Assembly: GCF_005771495.1 (NCBI RefSeq)
Contig: NZ_VAUW01000006.1
Coordinates: 107,951 to 171,950 of the forward strand
From: Maribacter sp. ACAM166
GTDB taxonomy: Bacteria > Bacteroidota > Bacteroidia > Flavobacteriales > Flavobacteriaceae
DNA: 64,000 bases
Direction: 5' to 3'
This document shows, one piece after another, positions 34,715 to 44,886 of this stretch. Position 1 is the stretch's first letter. Each line of letters begins with the position of its first letter. The notes under the pieces were generated by a model. The model saw only the letters and a program-made list of their open reading frames with translations, had not been told where the DNA came from and searched no databases. The position numbers and the translations under genes were made by a program.

Positions 34715-36295
34715 ATGGCAGGAGTAAAAGCCGCTGAAGTATCAGCAATTTTAAAGAAACAATTATCAGGATTTGATGCTACCGCTACTTTGGATGAAGT
34801 AGGTACTGTTTTACAGATAGGTGATGGTATCGCAAGGGTTTACGGATTGGCAAATGCCCAATATGGGGAATTGGTTGAGTTCGAAGGCGGACTTGAAGGT
34901 ATCGTATTGAACCTTGAGGAAGATAATGTTGGTGTGGTTCTTTTAGGAGCTTCAAGATCTGTAGGTGAAGGTGATACCGTTAAACGTACACAACGTATCG
35001 CATCTATTAAAGTTGGTGAAGGAATTGTTGGTCGTGTGGTTGATACTTTAGGTACCCCAATTGACGGTAAGGGGCCTATTTCTGGCGAAACTTATGAAAT
35101 GCCATTGGACCGTAAAGCTCCTGGGGTGATTTATAGAGAGCCTGTAACAGAGCCAATGCAATCTGGTATTAAAGCAATTGATGCCATGATTCCGGTAGGA
35201 AGAGGACAACGGGAACTTGTAATTGGTGACCGTCAAACTGGTAAGACTACGGTGTGTATCGATACCATTTTGAATCAAAAAGAATTTTACGATGCTGGTA
35301 AACCTGTTTATTGTATCTATGTAGCCATTGGTCAGAAGGCATCAACGGTAGCTGGTATTGCTCAAGTATTGGAAGATAAAGGAGCTATGGCCTATACTAC
35401 TATTGTAGCGGCTAACGCATCGGATCCTGCACCAATGCAAGTATATGCGCCATTTGCAGGAGCATCGATTGGAGAGTATTTCCGTGATACGGGTCGTCCA
35501 GCATTAATTATATACGATGATTTGTCAAAACAAGCAGTTGCATATCGTGAGGTATCTCTTTTGTTAAGAAGACCACCAGGACGTGAAGCATATCCAGGTG
35601 ACGTTTTCTACCTACACTCTAGATTATTAGAGCGTGCTGCAAAAATTATCAATGACGATGATATCGCAAGGGAAATGAACGATTTGCCAGAGGTATTAAA
35701 GCCAATGGTAAAAGGGGGCGGTTCTTTAACTGCATTGCCTATCATTGAAACACAGGCAGGTGACGTTTCTGCTTATATTCCAACTAACGTAATTTCGATT
35801 ACTGATGGACAGATATTTTTGGAGCAAGATTTGTTTAATCAAGGTGTGAGACCGGCGATTAACGTAGGTATTTCTGTATCTCGTGTTGGTGGTAATGCCC
35901 AGATTAAATCGATGAAAAAAGTAGCAGGTACGTTAAAATTAGACCAAGCACAGTTCCGTGAACTAGAGGCATTCGCCAAATTCGGTTCTGATTTAGATGC
36001 AGCTACCTTGAATGTGATTGAAAAAGGACGTAGAAACGTTGAAATATTAAAGCAAGCACAGAACGATCCATTTACAGTTGAAGATCAAGTTGCAATTATC
36101 TATGCAGGTTCAAAGAACTTGTTAAGAGATGTGCCAGTTGAGAAAGTAAAGGAATTTGAACGTGACTATTTAGAATTCCTTAATGCGAAGCACAGGGACG
36201 TTTTAGATACGTTGAAAGCTGGGAAACTTACAGATGAAGTTACAGATACGTTAACCGCTGTTTGTAAAGATCTTTCTGCTAAATATAAAAGTTAA
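34715..36295 (+). CDS. atpA: F0F1 ATP synthase subunit alpha
   Basis: A 526-aa protein with the beta-barrel N-domain ([22 protein letters not shown]), the P-loop [10 protein letters not shown] near residue 172, [40 protein letters not shown] and the [10 protein letters not shown] region, all as in alpha subunits. It binds nucleotide non-catalytically within the F1 hexamer. The 62 bases before it contain no obvious signal. Its partner beta subunit is not in the window. Confidence 0.98.
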   Translation: MAGVKAAEVSAILKKQLSGFDATATLDEVGTVLQIGDGIARVYGLANAQYGELVEFEGGLEGIVLNLEEDNVGVVLLGASRSVGEGDTVKRTQRIASIKVGEGIVGRVVDTLGTPIDGKGPISGETYEMPLDRKAPGVIYREPVTEPMQSGIKAIDAMIPVGRGQRELVIGDRQTGKTTVCIDTILNQKEFYDAGKPVYCIYVAIGQKASTVAGIAQVLEDKGAMAYTTIVAANASDPAPMQVYAPFAGASIGEYFRDTGRPALIIYDDLSKQAVAYREVSLLLRRPPGREAYPGDVFYLHSRLLERAAKIINDDDIAREMNDLPEVLKPMVKGGGSLTALPIIETQAGDVSAYIPTNVISITDGQIFLEQDLFNQGVRPAINVGISVSRVGGNAQIKSMKKVAGTLKLDQAQFRELEAFAKFGSDLDAATLNVIEKGRRNVEILKQAQNDPFTVEDQVAIIYAGSKNLLRDVPVEKVKEFERDYLEFLNAKHRDVLDTLKAGKLTDEVTDTLTAVCKDLSAKYKS

Positions 36296-36314
36296 ATAAG
36301 TACGGAGTACTGCG

Positions 36315-36363
36315 TAGTAAGTACAAAGTATTATCATGACTTATTACTTTGTACTGCTTACTA
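36315..36363 (+). repeat. Imperfect inverted repeat between atpA and atpG
   Basis: TAGTAAGTACAAAGTA (36315-36330) pairs with TACTTTGTACT-GC-TTACTA (36345-36363), interrupted by a 2-base bulge, over a 14-base loop. Extra copies of the AGTAC word occur just before it (36303-36311), giving the look of a short interspersed repeat. No T-run follows, so it is more likely an RNA-processing or repeat element than a terminator. Confidence 0.6.
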
Positions 36364-36376
36364 AATACGGATTAAA

Positions 36377-37237
36377 ATGGCCAATTTAAAGGAAATACGG
36401 AATAGGATTTCATCGGTTTCATCAACGATGCAGATTACCAGTGCTATGAAAATGGTTTCTGCTGCCAAATTGAAGAAGGCACAAGATGCTATTACGGCTA
36501 TGAGACCTTATGCGGATAAGCTAACTGAATTGCTACAAAATTTAAGTACTAGTTTAGAAGGGGATTCTGGTAGTAGATATGCGGATGAACGTATAGTGAA
36601 AAAGGTTTTGATTGTTTCTATAACTTCAAATAGAGGTCTTTGTGGTGCTTTCAACACTAACATTTTAAAACAATCTGTAAATCTTGCTGAAAATGTACAT
36701 TTAGGTAAAGAAGTAGATTTTGTTGCTGTTGGTAAGAAAGCTAATGATTATTTAGGAAAGCGTTTCAACGTTATCGCAAATCATAGTGGTGTTTACGATG
36801 ACTTGACTTTTGATAATGTTGCTGAGATTGCAGAAAGTTTAATGGAACTTTTTACAAATGGAGACTATGACCGTATTGAAATTGTATATAACAAATTCAA
36901 AAATGCGGCTACTCAAATTATAATGACAGAGCAGTTTCTACCTATCGTTCCATTGGAAACAGAGGGTAGTACTAGTGCAGATTATACTTTTGAACCTTCA
37001 AAAGTTGAAATCATAGAACAGTTAATTCCAAAATCTTTAAAGACACAATTGTATAAAGGGATTAGAGATTCTTTCGCCAGTGAGCATGGAGCGCGTATGA
37101 CAGCCATGCATAAAGCGACTGATAATGCGACTGAGATGCGTGATCAATTGAAACTAACGTATAACAAAGCAAGACAGGCTTCGATTACCAATGAAATTTT
37201 GGAAATTGTAGGTGGTGCGGAAGCATTGAAAAACTAA
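36377..37237 (+). CDS. atpG: F0F1 ATP synthase subunit gamma
   Basis: A 286-aa protein. The N-terminal helix MANLKEIRNRISSVSSTMQITSAMKMV and the C-terminal helix with EHGARMTAMHKATDNA and LTYNKARQASITNEILEIVGGAEAL form the rotating coiled coil; SNRGLCGAFN lies in the central Rossmann-like part. It is the last gene of the operon, followed by a strong terminator at 37289. The beta and epsilon genes, which follow gamma in most bacteria, are absent here. Confidence 0.97.
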   Translation: MANLKEIRNRISSVSSTMQITSAMKMVSAAKLKKAQDAITAMRPYADKLTELLQNLSTSLEGDSGSRYADERIVKKVLIVSITSNRGLCGAFNTNILKQSVNLAENVHLGKEVDFVAVGKKANDYLGKRFNVIANHSGVYDDLTFDNVAEIAESLMELFTNGDYDRIEIVYNKFKNAATQIIMTEQFLPIVPLETEGSTSADYTFEPSKVEIIEQLIPKSLKTQLYKGIRDSFASEHGARMTAMHKATDNATEMRDQLKLTYNKARQASITNEILEIVGGAEALKN

Positions 37238-37288
37238 ATGATTTTAATCTTTATGTTATAAAGGTTATTATAATACAAGGCAAAAACG

Positions 37289-37319
37289 AAACCTCACATT
37301 TATGTGAGGTTTTGTTTTT
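37289..37319 (+). terminator. Rho-independent terminator of the ATP synthase operon
   Basis: AAACCTCACAT (37289-37299) pairs with ATGTGAGGTTT (37302-37312), followed by TGTTTTT. It lies 51 bases after the atpG stop. Confidence 0.88.
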
Positions 37320-37364
37320 AACAGGTTTTGGGATTCCTTTTTTTATCCGACTTTTGCTTTAATC

Positions 37365-38585
37365 ATGAAATCTAAAAAAACAGCTTTACTTTTTATTTTC
37401 ATAACCATTCTAGTTGATGTCATAGGCATTGGTATTATACTTCCTATTATTCCTGATTTAATCATGGAATTGACAGGGGAAGGAAATCATATGGCTATCA
37501 TCTACGGAATGTGGCTTACGACAGCTTTTGCCGGTATGCAATTCTTGTTTTCTCCTGTATTAGGTGAAATATCGGATAGATATGGTAGGCGACCCATACT
37601 GCTGTTAGCCCTTTTAGGCTTGAGTATCGACTATATGATACATGCATGGGCACCAACCATAGCGTGGTTATTTTTAGGGAGGTTTTTGGCAGGTATCACT
37701 GGGGCGAGTTTTACAGTAGCATCCGCCTATATTGCAGATGTAAGTACGAAAGAGAATAAAGCTAAAAACTTTGGTTTGATTGGTGCTGCCTTTGGAGTGG
37801 GGTTTATTATTGGCCCTGGAATTGGCGGATATTTCGGTGAGATCAATATCAGATTACCGTTTTATATTGCAGCAGGATTAACATTTGCGAATTTCTTGTT
37901 TGGTTATTTCTTTGTTCCAGAATCATTAGCCCTTGAAAATCGAAGGAAAATAAATTTTACGAAAATGATTCCTGGAGTGTCTTTGGTCGCCCTTAGGAAT
38001 TACAAAGGACTTTTATTACTCATATCTGCTTTCTTTTTAGCAAACTTAGCTGGTCAAGCTTTGCCTTCTACGTGGTCATATTATGGAATAGAACGGTATC
38101 ATTGGAACCCAAGACAGATAGGAATATCTCTAATGGTAGTTGGTCTTTTGGTTGCCATTGTTCAGGGTTTTCTGGTCGGCGTGTTGGTGAAAAAGTTTGG
38201 AAAGAGAAAAGTAATCACCTACGGATTTTTACTCTGGACCGTGGGCATGTTCTTATTTTCTTTTGCTAAAGAACCGTGGATGCTTTACGCTTTCTTGATA
38301 CCCTATGCTTTAGGAGGAATTGCTGGACCAACGGTGCAAGGGGTAATATCCAATCAGGTTTCCGAAAAAGAACAAGGAATTTTACAAGGCTCCATAACCG
38401 GACTCGTTAGTATAACTGCCATTTTGGGCCAATTAATTTTCTCTCCTGTGTTTTACTTCTTTATACGACCAGAAGGCACTATTTACTTTCCTGGCGCTCC
38501 GTATACTTTAGCTGCTTTGTTCTTGATAGTAGCTTTTGGCTTTGCGTATACAGCGATAAATCGTATGGACGTTGAGCCAGAATAA
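37365..38585 (+). CDS. MFS transporter, TetA-like drug efflux family
   Basis: A 406-aa protein with 12 membrane helices. The loop between helices 2 and 3 reads GEISDRYGRRPILLL, the MFS motif A; LVDVIGIGIILPIIPDLI in helix 1 and GLIGAAFGVGFIIGPGIGGYFGE (motif C of drug:H+ antiporters) in helix 5 are typical of the TCR/Tet family. It exports an unknown small molecule from the cytosol; the chromosomal setting gives no sign of a mobile resistance gene, so tetracycline resistance should not be assumed. It follows the ATP synthase terminator. Confidence 0.88.
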   Translation: MKSKKTALLFIFITILVDVIGIGIILPIIPDLIMELTGEGNHMAIIYGMWLTTAFAGMQFLFSPVLGEISDRYGRRPILLLALLGLSIDYMIHAWAPTIAWLFLGRFLAGITGASFTVASAYIADVSTKENKAKNFGLIGAAFGVGFIIGPGIGGYFGEINIRLPFYIAAGLTFANFLFGYFFVPESLALENRRKINFTKMIPGVSLVALRNYKGLLLLISAFFLANLAGQALPSTWSYYGIERYHWNPRQIGISLMVVGLLVAIVQGFLVGVLVKKFGKRKVITYGFLLWTVGMFLFSFAKEPWMLYAFLIPYALGGIAGPTVQGVISNQVSEKEQGILQGSITGLVSITAILGQLIFSPVFYFFIRPEGTIYFPGAPYTLAALFLIVAFGFAYTAINRMDVEPE

Positions 38586-38615
38586 ACCGATAATCGATTT
38601 ACAAGGTCTTGACAC

Positions 38616-38623
38616 TAGCTTTG
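38616..38623 (+). promoter_or_regulatory. Candidate -7 element of the 38657 lipoprotein gene
   Basis: TAGCTTTG matches TAnnTTTG and lies 33 bases before the ATG at 38657. The -33 region lacks a clear TTG. Confidence 0.4.
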
Positions 38624-38656
38624 GTTATCTATCTTTATCACAAATTAAAATATATC

Positions 38657-39061
38657 ATGAGAAAGTTTCTAAACTTAATAGTGTTGCTGTGCATTAGTAT
38701 GACAAGCTGTACTTCTCAAAAGAAGCTACAAAGTGAAACACCTTTTGAGACAGGAAAGGCTTCATGCCAAGAATGGGTTAGCGGTCGAGAAACAAATGGT
38801 TCGGGAACGGAATTAAAAACGCTAATGTCGTTTTCTGATACGTCCACGATAGAAGTTAAAGAAGTCTATTTTCGAGGAAAACAAGTTAAGACAACCCTAA
38901 CGTCTTCAGAAGATTATTATGTTGTTGCTAAAATTTTAAATTCTAATGAAGAATATTCAGAAACAATTGATTTTGAATTCAAACCAGACGAAGCAGTCTT
39001 AAGTTATGTAGAGCATGAGGAAATCAAATATATTAAGAATACAGGGGTAAAGGAAAACTAG
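38657..39061 (+). CDS. Hypothetical lipoprotein
   Basis: About 134 aa from the ATG at 38657; the frame runs upstream to 38609, but only this start gives a lipoprotein signal (MRKFLNLIVLLCISMTSC). The mature part is polar, with ACQEW-like 'SCQEWVSGRET' near the start and alternating beta-strand-like segments (TSSEDYYVVAKIL; EYSETIDFEFKPDEAVLSYV). I do not recognise the family. It stands alone between the efflux gene and the flippase operon, each with its own candidate promoter. Confidence 0.7.
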   Translation: MRKFLNLIVLLCISMTSCTSQKKLQSETPFETGKASCQEWVSGRETNGSGTELKTLMSFSDTSTIEVKEVYFRGKQVKTTLTSSEDYYVVAKILNSNEEYSETIDFEFKPDEAVLSYVEHEEIKYIKNTGVKEN

Positions 39062-39091
39062 CTTTTAACGTATAAAAGTGCCCCCAAAAAC

Positions 39092-39099
39092 TAACTTTG
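39092..39099 (+). promoter_or_regulatory. Candidate -7 element of the flippase-dut operon
   Basis: TAACTTTG matches TAnnTTTG exactly, 46 bases before the TTG start of the flippase gene. Confidence 0.45.
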
Positions 39100-39145
39100 T
39101 AAACAGGCTTTTAATAGGTACATTTAAAGCTTCAATTTAAGGTGT

Positions 39146-40606
39146 TTGAATCCACTCAAAAAATTATTTAAGCAAACAGCTATTTATGGCTTGGCAACTG
39201 TCTTGCCACGCATGATTTCATTTCTGTTGGTGCCTATCTACACAGATGTGATGGCTCCTGGAAAGTACGGTGAAATCACATTAATTTTTTCTTGGTTCGC
39301 AATTTTTAATGTTTTCCTAGCGTATGGCATGGAAACTGCATTTTTCCGTTTTTATAAAGAGGCAGATAACCGAAAAAAAGTTGTGAGTACCTCGTTGCTT
39401 TCTATTTTTGGGTCCACTTTTTTAATGGTCCTAGTAGGCTTGCTCTTTAAAGAAAGATTAGCATCAAGTCTAAATATAGACCTGCCATTCATGAATTCGG
39501 TGTTGGGAATTTTGGCCTTAGATGCGCTTGTTATCATTCCTTTTGCATGGCTGAGGGCTACCGAAAAGCCAATGCGTTATGCCATCGTAAAGATTTTGAA
39601 TGTTTTACTCAATTTAGGGTTGAACCTGTTTTTCTTATTGCTTTTGCCTAAACTTGCCGATGGGGGTTCATCAGGGTTTTTAAATTCTATATATATACCT
39701 GACTATGAAATTCCTTATATCTTAATAGCTAACTTAATTGCAAGTGGAATCACACTACTTTTAATGATAAGGGTTTACATACGCAGGCCATATGAATTTG
39801 ATGTTGAGTTATGGAAACGAATGGTGAAGTATGCAATGCCTGTAATGGTCGCTGGTATAGCTTTTACTATTAATGAAGTGTTTGACCGTTATCTTTTGAC
39901 AGAATTATTACCTTCTGATATTGCAAAGAGTGAAATGGGTAAGTATTCGGCTTGTTATAAATTGGCGCTTTTTATGACGTTGTTCGCTACCGCATTTCGC
40001 ATGGGTATTGAACCTTTTTTCTTTAGTCATTCAGAAACAAAAAACCCACAAAAAGCGTATGCTCAAATCACCAATTATTTTGTTGTTTTAGGTAGTGTAA
40101 TTTTATTATCGGTTGTTGTTTTCGCAGATATATTAAAACAATTTTTGGTACTGAACGAGGCTTACTGGGAAGCGATGCCTATTGTACCATTAATTGTATT
40201 GGCCAGTTTTTTCTTGGGAATTTATCATAATTTATCGGTTTGGTACAAGGTAACCGACAAGACCATTTATGGCGCATATATTTCAATGATTGGTGCCGTA
40301 TTGACGATAGTAATTAATTTCGCATTTATTCCATATTTTGGATATATGGCTTCCGCTATTGCCACGCTATCAGCATACGGTACAATGATGATGCTTTCAT
40401 TTTATTTTGGACGGATGTATTATCCGATTCCCTATAATTTCAGAAAAATTAGCTTTTATTTAGTAGTCTCAATCTTGTTTTCTATGCTGTCATTTTACAT
40501 ATTTGATAGAAACCTTTTTGTAGGCATACCTCTGTTATTGCTATTCTTGGGCTTGGTATATAAACTTGAATTTGATAATCTTAAACTACTTTTTTTAAAG
40601 AGATGA
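39146..40606 (+). CDS. Lipopolysaccharide/oligosaccharide flippase (Wzx/MATE-like)
   Basis: A 486-aa membrane protein with about 14 helices, opening [33 protein letters not shown], the start typical of polysaccharide flippases of the MOP superfamily. It carries [27 protein letters not shown] and [24 protein letters not shown] in the expected places. It would move lipid-linked glycans across the inner membrane. The start is TTG at 39146, since the frame has no nearby ATG. The stop overlaps the dut start (ATGA), so translation is coupled with an enzyme of nucleotide metabolism, an arrangement that recurs in flavobacteria. Confidence 0.88.
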   Translation: MNPLKKLFKQTAIYGLATVLPRMISFLLVPIYTDVMAPGKYGEITLIFSWFAIFNVFLAYGMETAFFRFYKEADNRKKVVSTSLLSIFGSTFLMVLVGLLFKERLASSLNIDLPFMNSVLGILALDALVIIPFAWLRATEKPMRYAIVKILNVLLNLGLNLFFLLLLPKLADGGSSGFLNSIYIPDYEIPYILIANLIASGITLLLMIRVYIRRPYEFDVELWKRMVKYAMPVMVAGIAFTINEVFDRYLLTELLPSDIAKSEMGKYSACYKLALFMTLFATAFRMGIEPFFFSHSETKNPQKAYAQITNYFVVLGSVILLSVVVFADILKQFLVLNEAYWEAMPIVPLIVLASFFLGIYHNLSVWYKVTDKTIYGAYISMIGAVLTIVINFAFIPYFGYMASAIATLSAYGTMMMLSFYFGRMYYPIPYNFRKISFYLVVSILFSMLSFYIFDRNLFVGIPLLLLFLGLVYKLEFDNLKLLFLKR

Positions 40607-41037
40607 ACATAAAAATAATTAATAGATCAAACCATAGTTTGCCAGATTATGAAACGAGGGCATCTGCTGGTATGGATTTACGAGCTAATCTTACTGAATC
40701 AATTATTTTGCAACCTTTGGAAAGGGCAATTATAAGGACGGGACTCTATTTAGAGCTTCCCAAAGGTGTAGAGGCACAGATTAGGCCAAGAAGTGGTCTG
40801 GCGGCGAAAAAAGGGATTACCGTACTCAATGCCCCTGGCACGATTGATGCTGATTATAGGGGAGAAGTAGGGGTTATATTGGTAAACTTGTCTAACGAAT
40901 CGTTTACCATTGAAGACGGTGAACGCATTGCTCAAATGGTCCTTGCTAAGCATGAGCGTGCAGATTGGAATGTGGTTGAATCTTTATCTGAAACATCGAG
41001 GGGCGAAGGCGGGTTTGGAAGTACAGGTGTCAAGTAG
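40603..41037 (+). CDS. dut: dUTP diphosphatase
   Basis: A 144-aa trimeric dUTPase with all five motifs: ASAGMDLRA (1), [12 protein letters not shown] (2), [21 protein letters not shown] (3), [10 protein letters not shown] (4) and the flexible [10 protein letters not shown] (5) at the C-terminus. It hydrolyses dUTP to dUMP, keeping uracil out of DNA and feeding thymidylate synthesis. The ATG overlaps the flippase stop by 4 bases. Confidence 0.98.
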   Translation: MNIKIINRSNHSLPDYETRASAGMDLRANLTESIILQPLERAIIRTGLYLELPKGVEAQIRPRSGLAAKKGITVLNAPGTIDADYRGEVGVILVNLSNESFTIEDGERIAQMVLAKHERADWNVVESLSETSRGEGGFGSTGVK

Positions 41038-41071
41038 GGGTTTCCACTACCAAGGTCAATTTTAAATATAC

Positions 41072-42013
41072 ATGAAGAAATTATTCTTTTTGATGATTTT
41101 CATAGTGGAATGTATTTCACTGAAACCTATTTATGCCCAAGTAGAACAAGAAACTGATATAGAACAGAGTGCCGAAGTTTTTTTAGAGGAATATTCAGAT
41201 GCATTTCAGGAGAATTTTTTTGAGGGATTAAAACAAAAAGGAATACAGAACTATGACCGAGCTATCACCTACTTTTTAACATGTAGACGGTTGCAGCCAG
41301 AAAATATGGTAGTGGCTTTTGAACTTGCAAAGTCCAACCTTTTAGAAAAGGAACTTACGTTAGCTCAGGAATATGCAGTTGAAGCTGTTAATGGGGAACC
41401 TCTGAATTACTGGTATGCGAAAACACTATCAGACGTTGTTGTGGCAAGGAAAACTGGTTTGGAAGATGTAATAGAGGATGTGCCATGGAGTAACCCAGTG
41501 TTAAGAAGAAACATGGCTAAAATCTATTTTTTAAACGGTAATTATCAAACCGCTCTAAAGATTTTAAAAGGATTAAAAGAACCAAAGGAATACGCGTTTT
41601 TGGAAAAGCGAATTTTGGACTCCATTGCAAAACAGGAAGCAAATAAACAAATTCTATCCGTTCCCGAACGATTAGAACAAAGTGAAGATTTAAGTAGTGT
41701 AGAACAATTTAAAACTAGCTTAAGTAAGCTTCTGGATGGCAATGGTGCTGTTGCCATATTGTTTGAGTTGTCTGAAGAGGCAATAGAAAATTTTCCGACA
41801 CAGCCATATTTTTATTATGCGAATGGGGCTGCCTTAAACCGGCTCCAAAAATATAAAGATGCCATCGAACTATTGGAAACGGCCTTAGATTATCTAATTG
41901 ATGATCTTGAATTAGAAAATAGTATTTATAAAGAATTGGCCAATGCATATACTGCTATTAATAATACGTCAAAGGCAAATATGTACCTTAGTAAAATTAA
42001 ACCAGGTTTTTAG
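41072..42013 (+). CDS. Tetratricopeptide repeat protein, exported
   Basis: A 313-aa protein with a signal peptide (FFLMIFIVECISLKPIYAQ) and TPR-like helical pairs: GLKQKGIQNYDRAITYFLTCRRLQPENMVVAFELAKSNL near residue 50, NMAKIYFLNGNYQTALKIL near 150, and YANGAALNRLQKYKDAIELLETALDYL near 250. It is probably periplasmic or tethered to the outer membrane and acts as a scaffold. The stop is followed at once by the DUF4292 gene. The genes flippase-dut-TPR-DUF4292-EnvC run without gaps and look like one operon. Confidence 0.8.
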   Translation: MKKLFFLMIFIVECISLKPIYAQVEQETDIEQSAEVFLEEYSDAFQENFFEGLKQKGIQNYDRAITYFLTCRRLQPENMVVAFELAKSNLLEKELTLAQEYAVEAVNGEPLNYWYAKTLSDVVVARKTGLEDVIEDVPWSNPVLRRNMAKIYFLNGNYQTALKILKGLKEPKEYAFLEKRILDSIAKQEANKQILSVPERLEQSEDLSSVEQFKTSLSKLLDGNGAVAILFELSEEAIENFPTQPYFYYANGAALNRLQKYKDAIELLETALDYLIDDLELENSIYKELANAYTAINNTSKANMYLSKIKPGF

Positions 42014-42799
42014 ATGATGAAGTTTTTGAGTAGGATTAGAACAATGAAGAGTTTAGTGCTAATAGTTGTTGCATTAGGTGTTTCGTGTAAAAGCACTAAG
42101 GTTATTTCAGGTGGAATGGTTGATAAAAAATTATCGGCAAAATCTGTAATAAAGGCACATTACCAAAACGAGGCTAATTTCAAAACCTTGAACGGCAAAG
42201 TAAGAATAAGTTATTCGGATGGGGAATCTTCACAAAATGTATCGGTGAGTCTACGAATCGAAAAGGATAAAGCTATTTGGATGAGCGCACCTTTAGGTAT
42301 TGTAAAGGCCTACATAACTCCAAATCGAGTTTCGTTTTATAACAAGCTTGAAAACGAATATTTCGATGGTGATTTTTCATATTTAAGTAATTTATTAGGT
42401 TCAGAAATTGATTTTTCAATTCTACAGAATTTGCTGACTGGACAAGCGATTATTGATTTAAGACAGGAAAAGTATGCGATTGATATTACAGAAAAATCCT
42501 ATAGGCTTGTTCCTAAGCTGCAGGGAGTACTTTATAAAACGTTATTCAGAATAGAACCAAAGAATTATAAAATGGCCGTACAACAACTTTCACAGCCTTT
42601 AGAGAATAGAGTATTGAAGATATCATATGAGAATTACCAACGTTTAGAGAATGAAATACTTCCAAATGAAATAAAAATTAAAACCACGACAAAAAATAAT
42701 GAGAATAACATAGCCCTAGAATTCAGGAATATTGAACTAAACCGCGCTATTAACTTTCCGTACACTATTCCGAAAGGTTTTAAAGAAATAGAACTATAA
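42014..42799 (+). CDS. DUF4292 lipoprotein
   Basis: A 261-aa lipoprotein: the signal reaches a lipobox in VVALGVSCKS, and a start at 42044 (MKSLVLIVVALGVSC) would also serve. The mature part resembles LolB/LolA-like folds: FKTLNGKVRISYSDGESSQNVSVSLRIEKDKAIWMSAPLGIVKAYI, then YLSNLLGSEIDF and a beta-rich end. DUF4292 proteins are found in Bacteroidota envelopes and may bind lipids; this is inference. It directly follows the TPR gene and precedes an EnvC-type gene by 4 bases. Confidence 0.8.
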   Translation: MMKFLSRIRTMKSLVLIVVALGVSCKSTKVISGGMVDKKLSAKSVIKAHYQNEANFKTLNGKVRISYSDGESSQNVSVSLRIEKDKAIWMSAPLGIVKAYITPNRVSFYNKLENEYFDGDFSYLSNLLGSEIDFSILQNLLTGQAIIDLRQEKYAIDITEKSYRLVPKLQGVLYKTLFRIEPKNYKMAVQQLSQPLENRVLKISYENYQRLENEILPNEIKIKTTTKNNENNIALEFRNIELNRAINFPYTIPKGFKEIEL

Positions 42800-42803
42800 A
42801 TTC

Positions 42804-44027
42804 ATGCTGTACAAATTAAGATATAGCGTTCTACTACTAATGATGGTCACAACTATGGCGTGCTTTGGCCAGACCAGTGAGCAAAAAGCATTGGAGGAAA
42901 AACGTGAACAGTTGCAGTCTGAAATAAGGGATATCAACCGTTTGCTTTTTGCAGAAAAAAAGGAAAAGGGAAATGTACTAGATCAAATGGAAGCCCTTGA
43001 CACGAAGATTACGGTTCGTCAGCAGTTGATTCGAGTTACCAATCAACAATCTAATTTATTGAATAGGCAAATCAACACAAACATTAGGAATATAAGTAAA
43101 CTGAAGTCTGAATTACAGGAAATCAAAGAGGAGTATGCCAAGATGATTCAAAAGTCTTATCAGAATAAGTCAAAACAGAATAGGCTGATGTTCTTGTTGT
43201 CTTCTGAGAGCTTCTTTCAGGCTTTTAAAAGACTTCAATACATGAAGCAATATACCGACTACAGAAAGGAGCAGGGAACGCAGATAATAGCGAAAACTGA
43301 TGAACTATCACGATTGAATTCAGACTTGAACGAAGAGCGTAAAGTAAAAGAGGTGCTGTTGTCCCAGAACAAAAAGGCAAAGAATCAATTATTTTCAGAA
43401 ATTCAAACACAAAAGGCTTTGTTAGGTACCATAAGAAAGAATGAAGGTAAGTATGCCAGTGCGATAGATACGAAAAAGAAGGAAGCCAGAAAAATTGATC
43501 AGCAAATTGAAAGCTTGATTAGAAGTGCCATTGCCGCATCAAATAAAAAGTCTGGCAGTACCACGAAGAGCACCAGTAAATTTGTACTTACCCCAGAAGC
43601 TACAATCGTAGCGAATAATTTTTCTGCCAATAAAGGAAAATTAATTTGGCCAGTTGAGAAGGGAATAAAAAGTCAAGGATTCGGCATATACAGTGATCCG
43701 GTGTATCCAGGTATAAAGCATCAAAGTAATGGCGTTATCATCGCAACCGATGCAGGTTCAAAGGCACGTGCTATTTTCGAGGGAGAGGTCATTGCTATAT
43801 TAGCAGTGCCTGGTGGTAATAAAGGGGTGCAGATTAAGCATGGTAATTTTATCAGCACCTATTATAACCTGTCGGATTTAACAGTTAAAAAAGGTGATAG
43901 AGTTTCTAGTAAAGACGAGCTAGGTACTGTTTTCACCAATCAGACCAATGGGCAGACACGCTTGAAATTTTATTTATATCAAGACACATCACGGTTAAAT
44001 CCTGAAGAATGGGTATACCGTCTTTAA
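42804..44027 (+). CDS. EnvC-like murein hydrolase activator with a degenerate LytM domain
   Basis: A 407-aa exported protein (signal VLLLMMVTTMACFGQ). Residues about 25-250 form a long coiled coil with EKREQLQSEIRDINRLL and further heptads. Residues about 270-407 are an M23/LytM fold (LIWPVEKGIKSQGFGIYSDPVYPGIKH), but the zinc ligands are gone: the HxGxD segment reads HQSNGVII, YAHL reads YYNL, and HLHF reads RLKF. This is the pattern of EnvC/NlpD proteins that activate amidases at the division site and do not cut wall themselves. It closes the flippase-dut operon. Confidence 0.88.
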   Translation: MLYKLRYSVLLLMMVTTMACFGQTSEQKALEEKREQLQSEIRDINRLLFAEKKEKGNVLDQMEALDTKITVRQQLIRVTNQQSNLLNRQINTNIRNISKLKSELQEIKEEYAKMIQKSYQNKSKQNRLMFLLSSESFFQAFKRLQYMKQYTDYRKEQGTQIIAKTDELSRLNSDLNEERKVKEVLLSQNKKAKNQLFSEIQTQKALLGTIRKNEGKYASAIDTKKKEARKIDQQIESLIRSAIAASNKKSGSTTKSTSKFVLTPEATIVANNFSANKGKLIWPVEKGIKSQGFGIYSDPVYPGIKHQSNGVIIATDAGSKARAIFEGEVIAILAVPGGNKGVQIKHGNFISTYYNLSDLTVKKGDRVSSKDELGTVFTNQTNGQTRLKFYLYQDTSRLNPEEWVYRL

Positions 44028-44040
44028 AAAGCGCTACAAC

Positions 44041-44886
44041 ATGAGCAAAAATATATCGATTACTGACATTAACGGAAGTTTTACTTTGCATAACGGCGTA
44101 AAAATGCCTTATCTCGGTTTAGGGACGTATCAATCTAACAACGACCAAGAAGTTGTGGATGCAGTAAAAACAGCATTAAATGTAGGCTATCGTCATATAG
44201 ATACGGCATCGGTGTATAAGAATGAAGAAGGTGTTGGGCAAGGTATACGCGAAAGTGATGTGGACCGAAAAGATATTTTTGTAACCAGCAAGGTGTGGAA
44301 CGCAGATCAGGGGTATGATGCTACTTTAAAAGCATTTGAAGAAAGCTTAAATCGATTGGGATTAGACTATTTGGATTTATATTTAATTCATTGGCCGGTA
44401 ACAGGTAAGTATAAAGAGACTTGGAAGGCTTTGGAATATCTATATAGTCAAAAGAAGATTAGAGCGATTGGGGTAAGTAATTTTTTAAAGCATCATTTAG
44501 AAGATATCTTAGCAGATTGTGTCGTAGTGCCTATGGTTAATCAAATGGAATTTCATCCCCAGTTGGTACAGCAAGAATTAATTGATTTTTGCAATAAAAA
44601 CACCATTCAGTATGAGTCGTGGTCACCGTTTATGCAGGGCAAGCTATTTAGTTTGGATATTTGTAACGACCTGGCGAAAAAATATGGTAAATCGGTAGCG
44701 CAGATTATAATACGTTACAATTTACAAAAGGGTATCGTCGCGATACCCAAATCGGTACATGCAAAACGTATAAAAACTAATACGGAAATATTCGATTTTG
44801 AATTATCACAAGAAGATATCGACTACTTGAATAGTTTGGAAAATGGACAACGAACAGGTCCTGATCCAGATAATTTTGATTTTTAG
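44041..44886 (+). CDS. Aldo/keto reductase
   Basis: A 281-aa TIM-barrel oxidoreductase. Motifs: MPYLGLGTYQSN, GYRHIDTASVYKNEEGVG (Asp and Tyr of the catalytic tetrad), FVTSKVWN (Lys) and LYLIHWPV (His), then IGVSNF and the NADPH-binding AIPKSVHAKRIKTN. It reduces aldehydes or ketones with NADPH in the cytosol; the substrate is unknown. It starts 13 bases after the EnvC-like gene and its stop overlaps the convergent thioesterase stop by 4 bases. Confidence 0.93.
   Translation: MSKNISITDINGSFTLHNGVKMPYLGLGTYQSNNDQEVVDAVKTALNVGYRHIDTASVYKNEEGVGQGIRESDVDRKDIFVTSKVWNADQGYDATLKAFEESLNRLGLDYLDLYLIHWPVTGKYKETWKALEYLYSQKKIRAIGVSNFLKHHLEDILADCVVVPMVNQMEFHPQLVQQELIDFCNKNTIQYESWSPFMQGKLFSLDICNDLAKKYGKSVAQIIIRYNLQKGIVAIPKSVHAKRIKTNTEIFDFELSQEDIDYLNSLENGQRTGPDPDNFDF

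Noticed and set aside
37365..38585. Acquired tetracycline resistance gene
   Set aside because: The protein is TetA-like only at superfamily level and sits among core genes without mobile-element signs.
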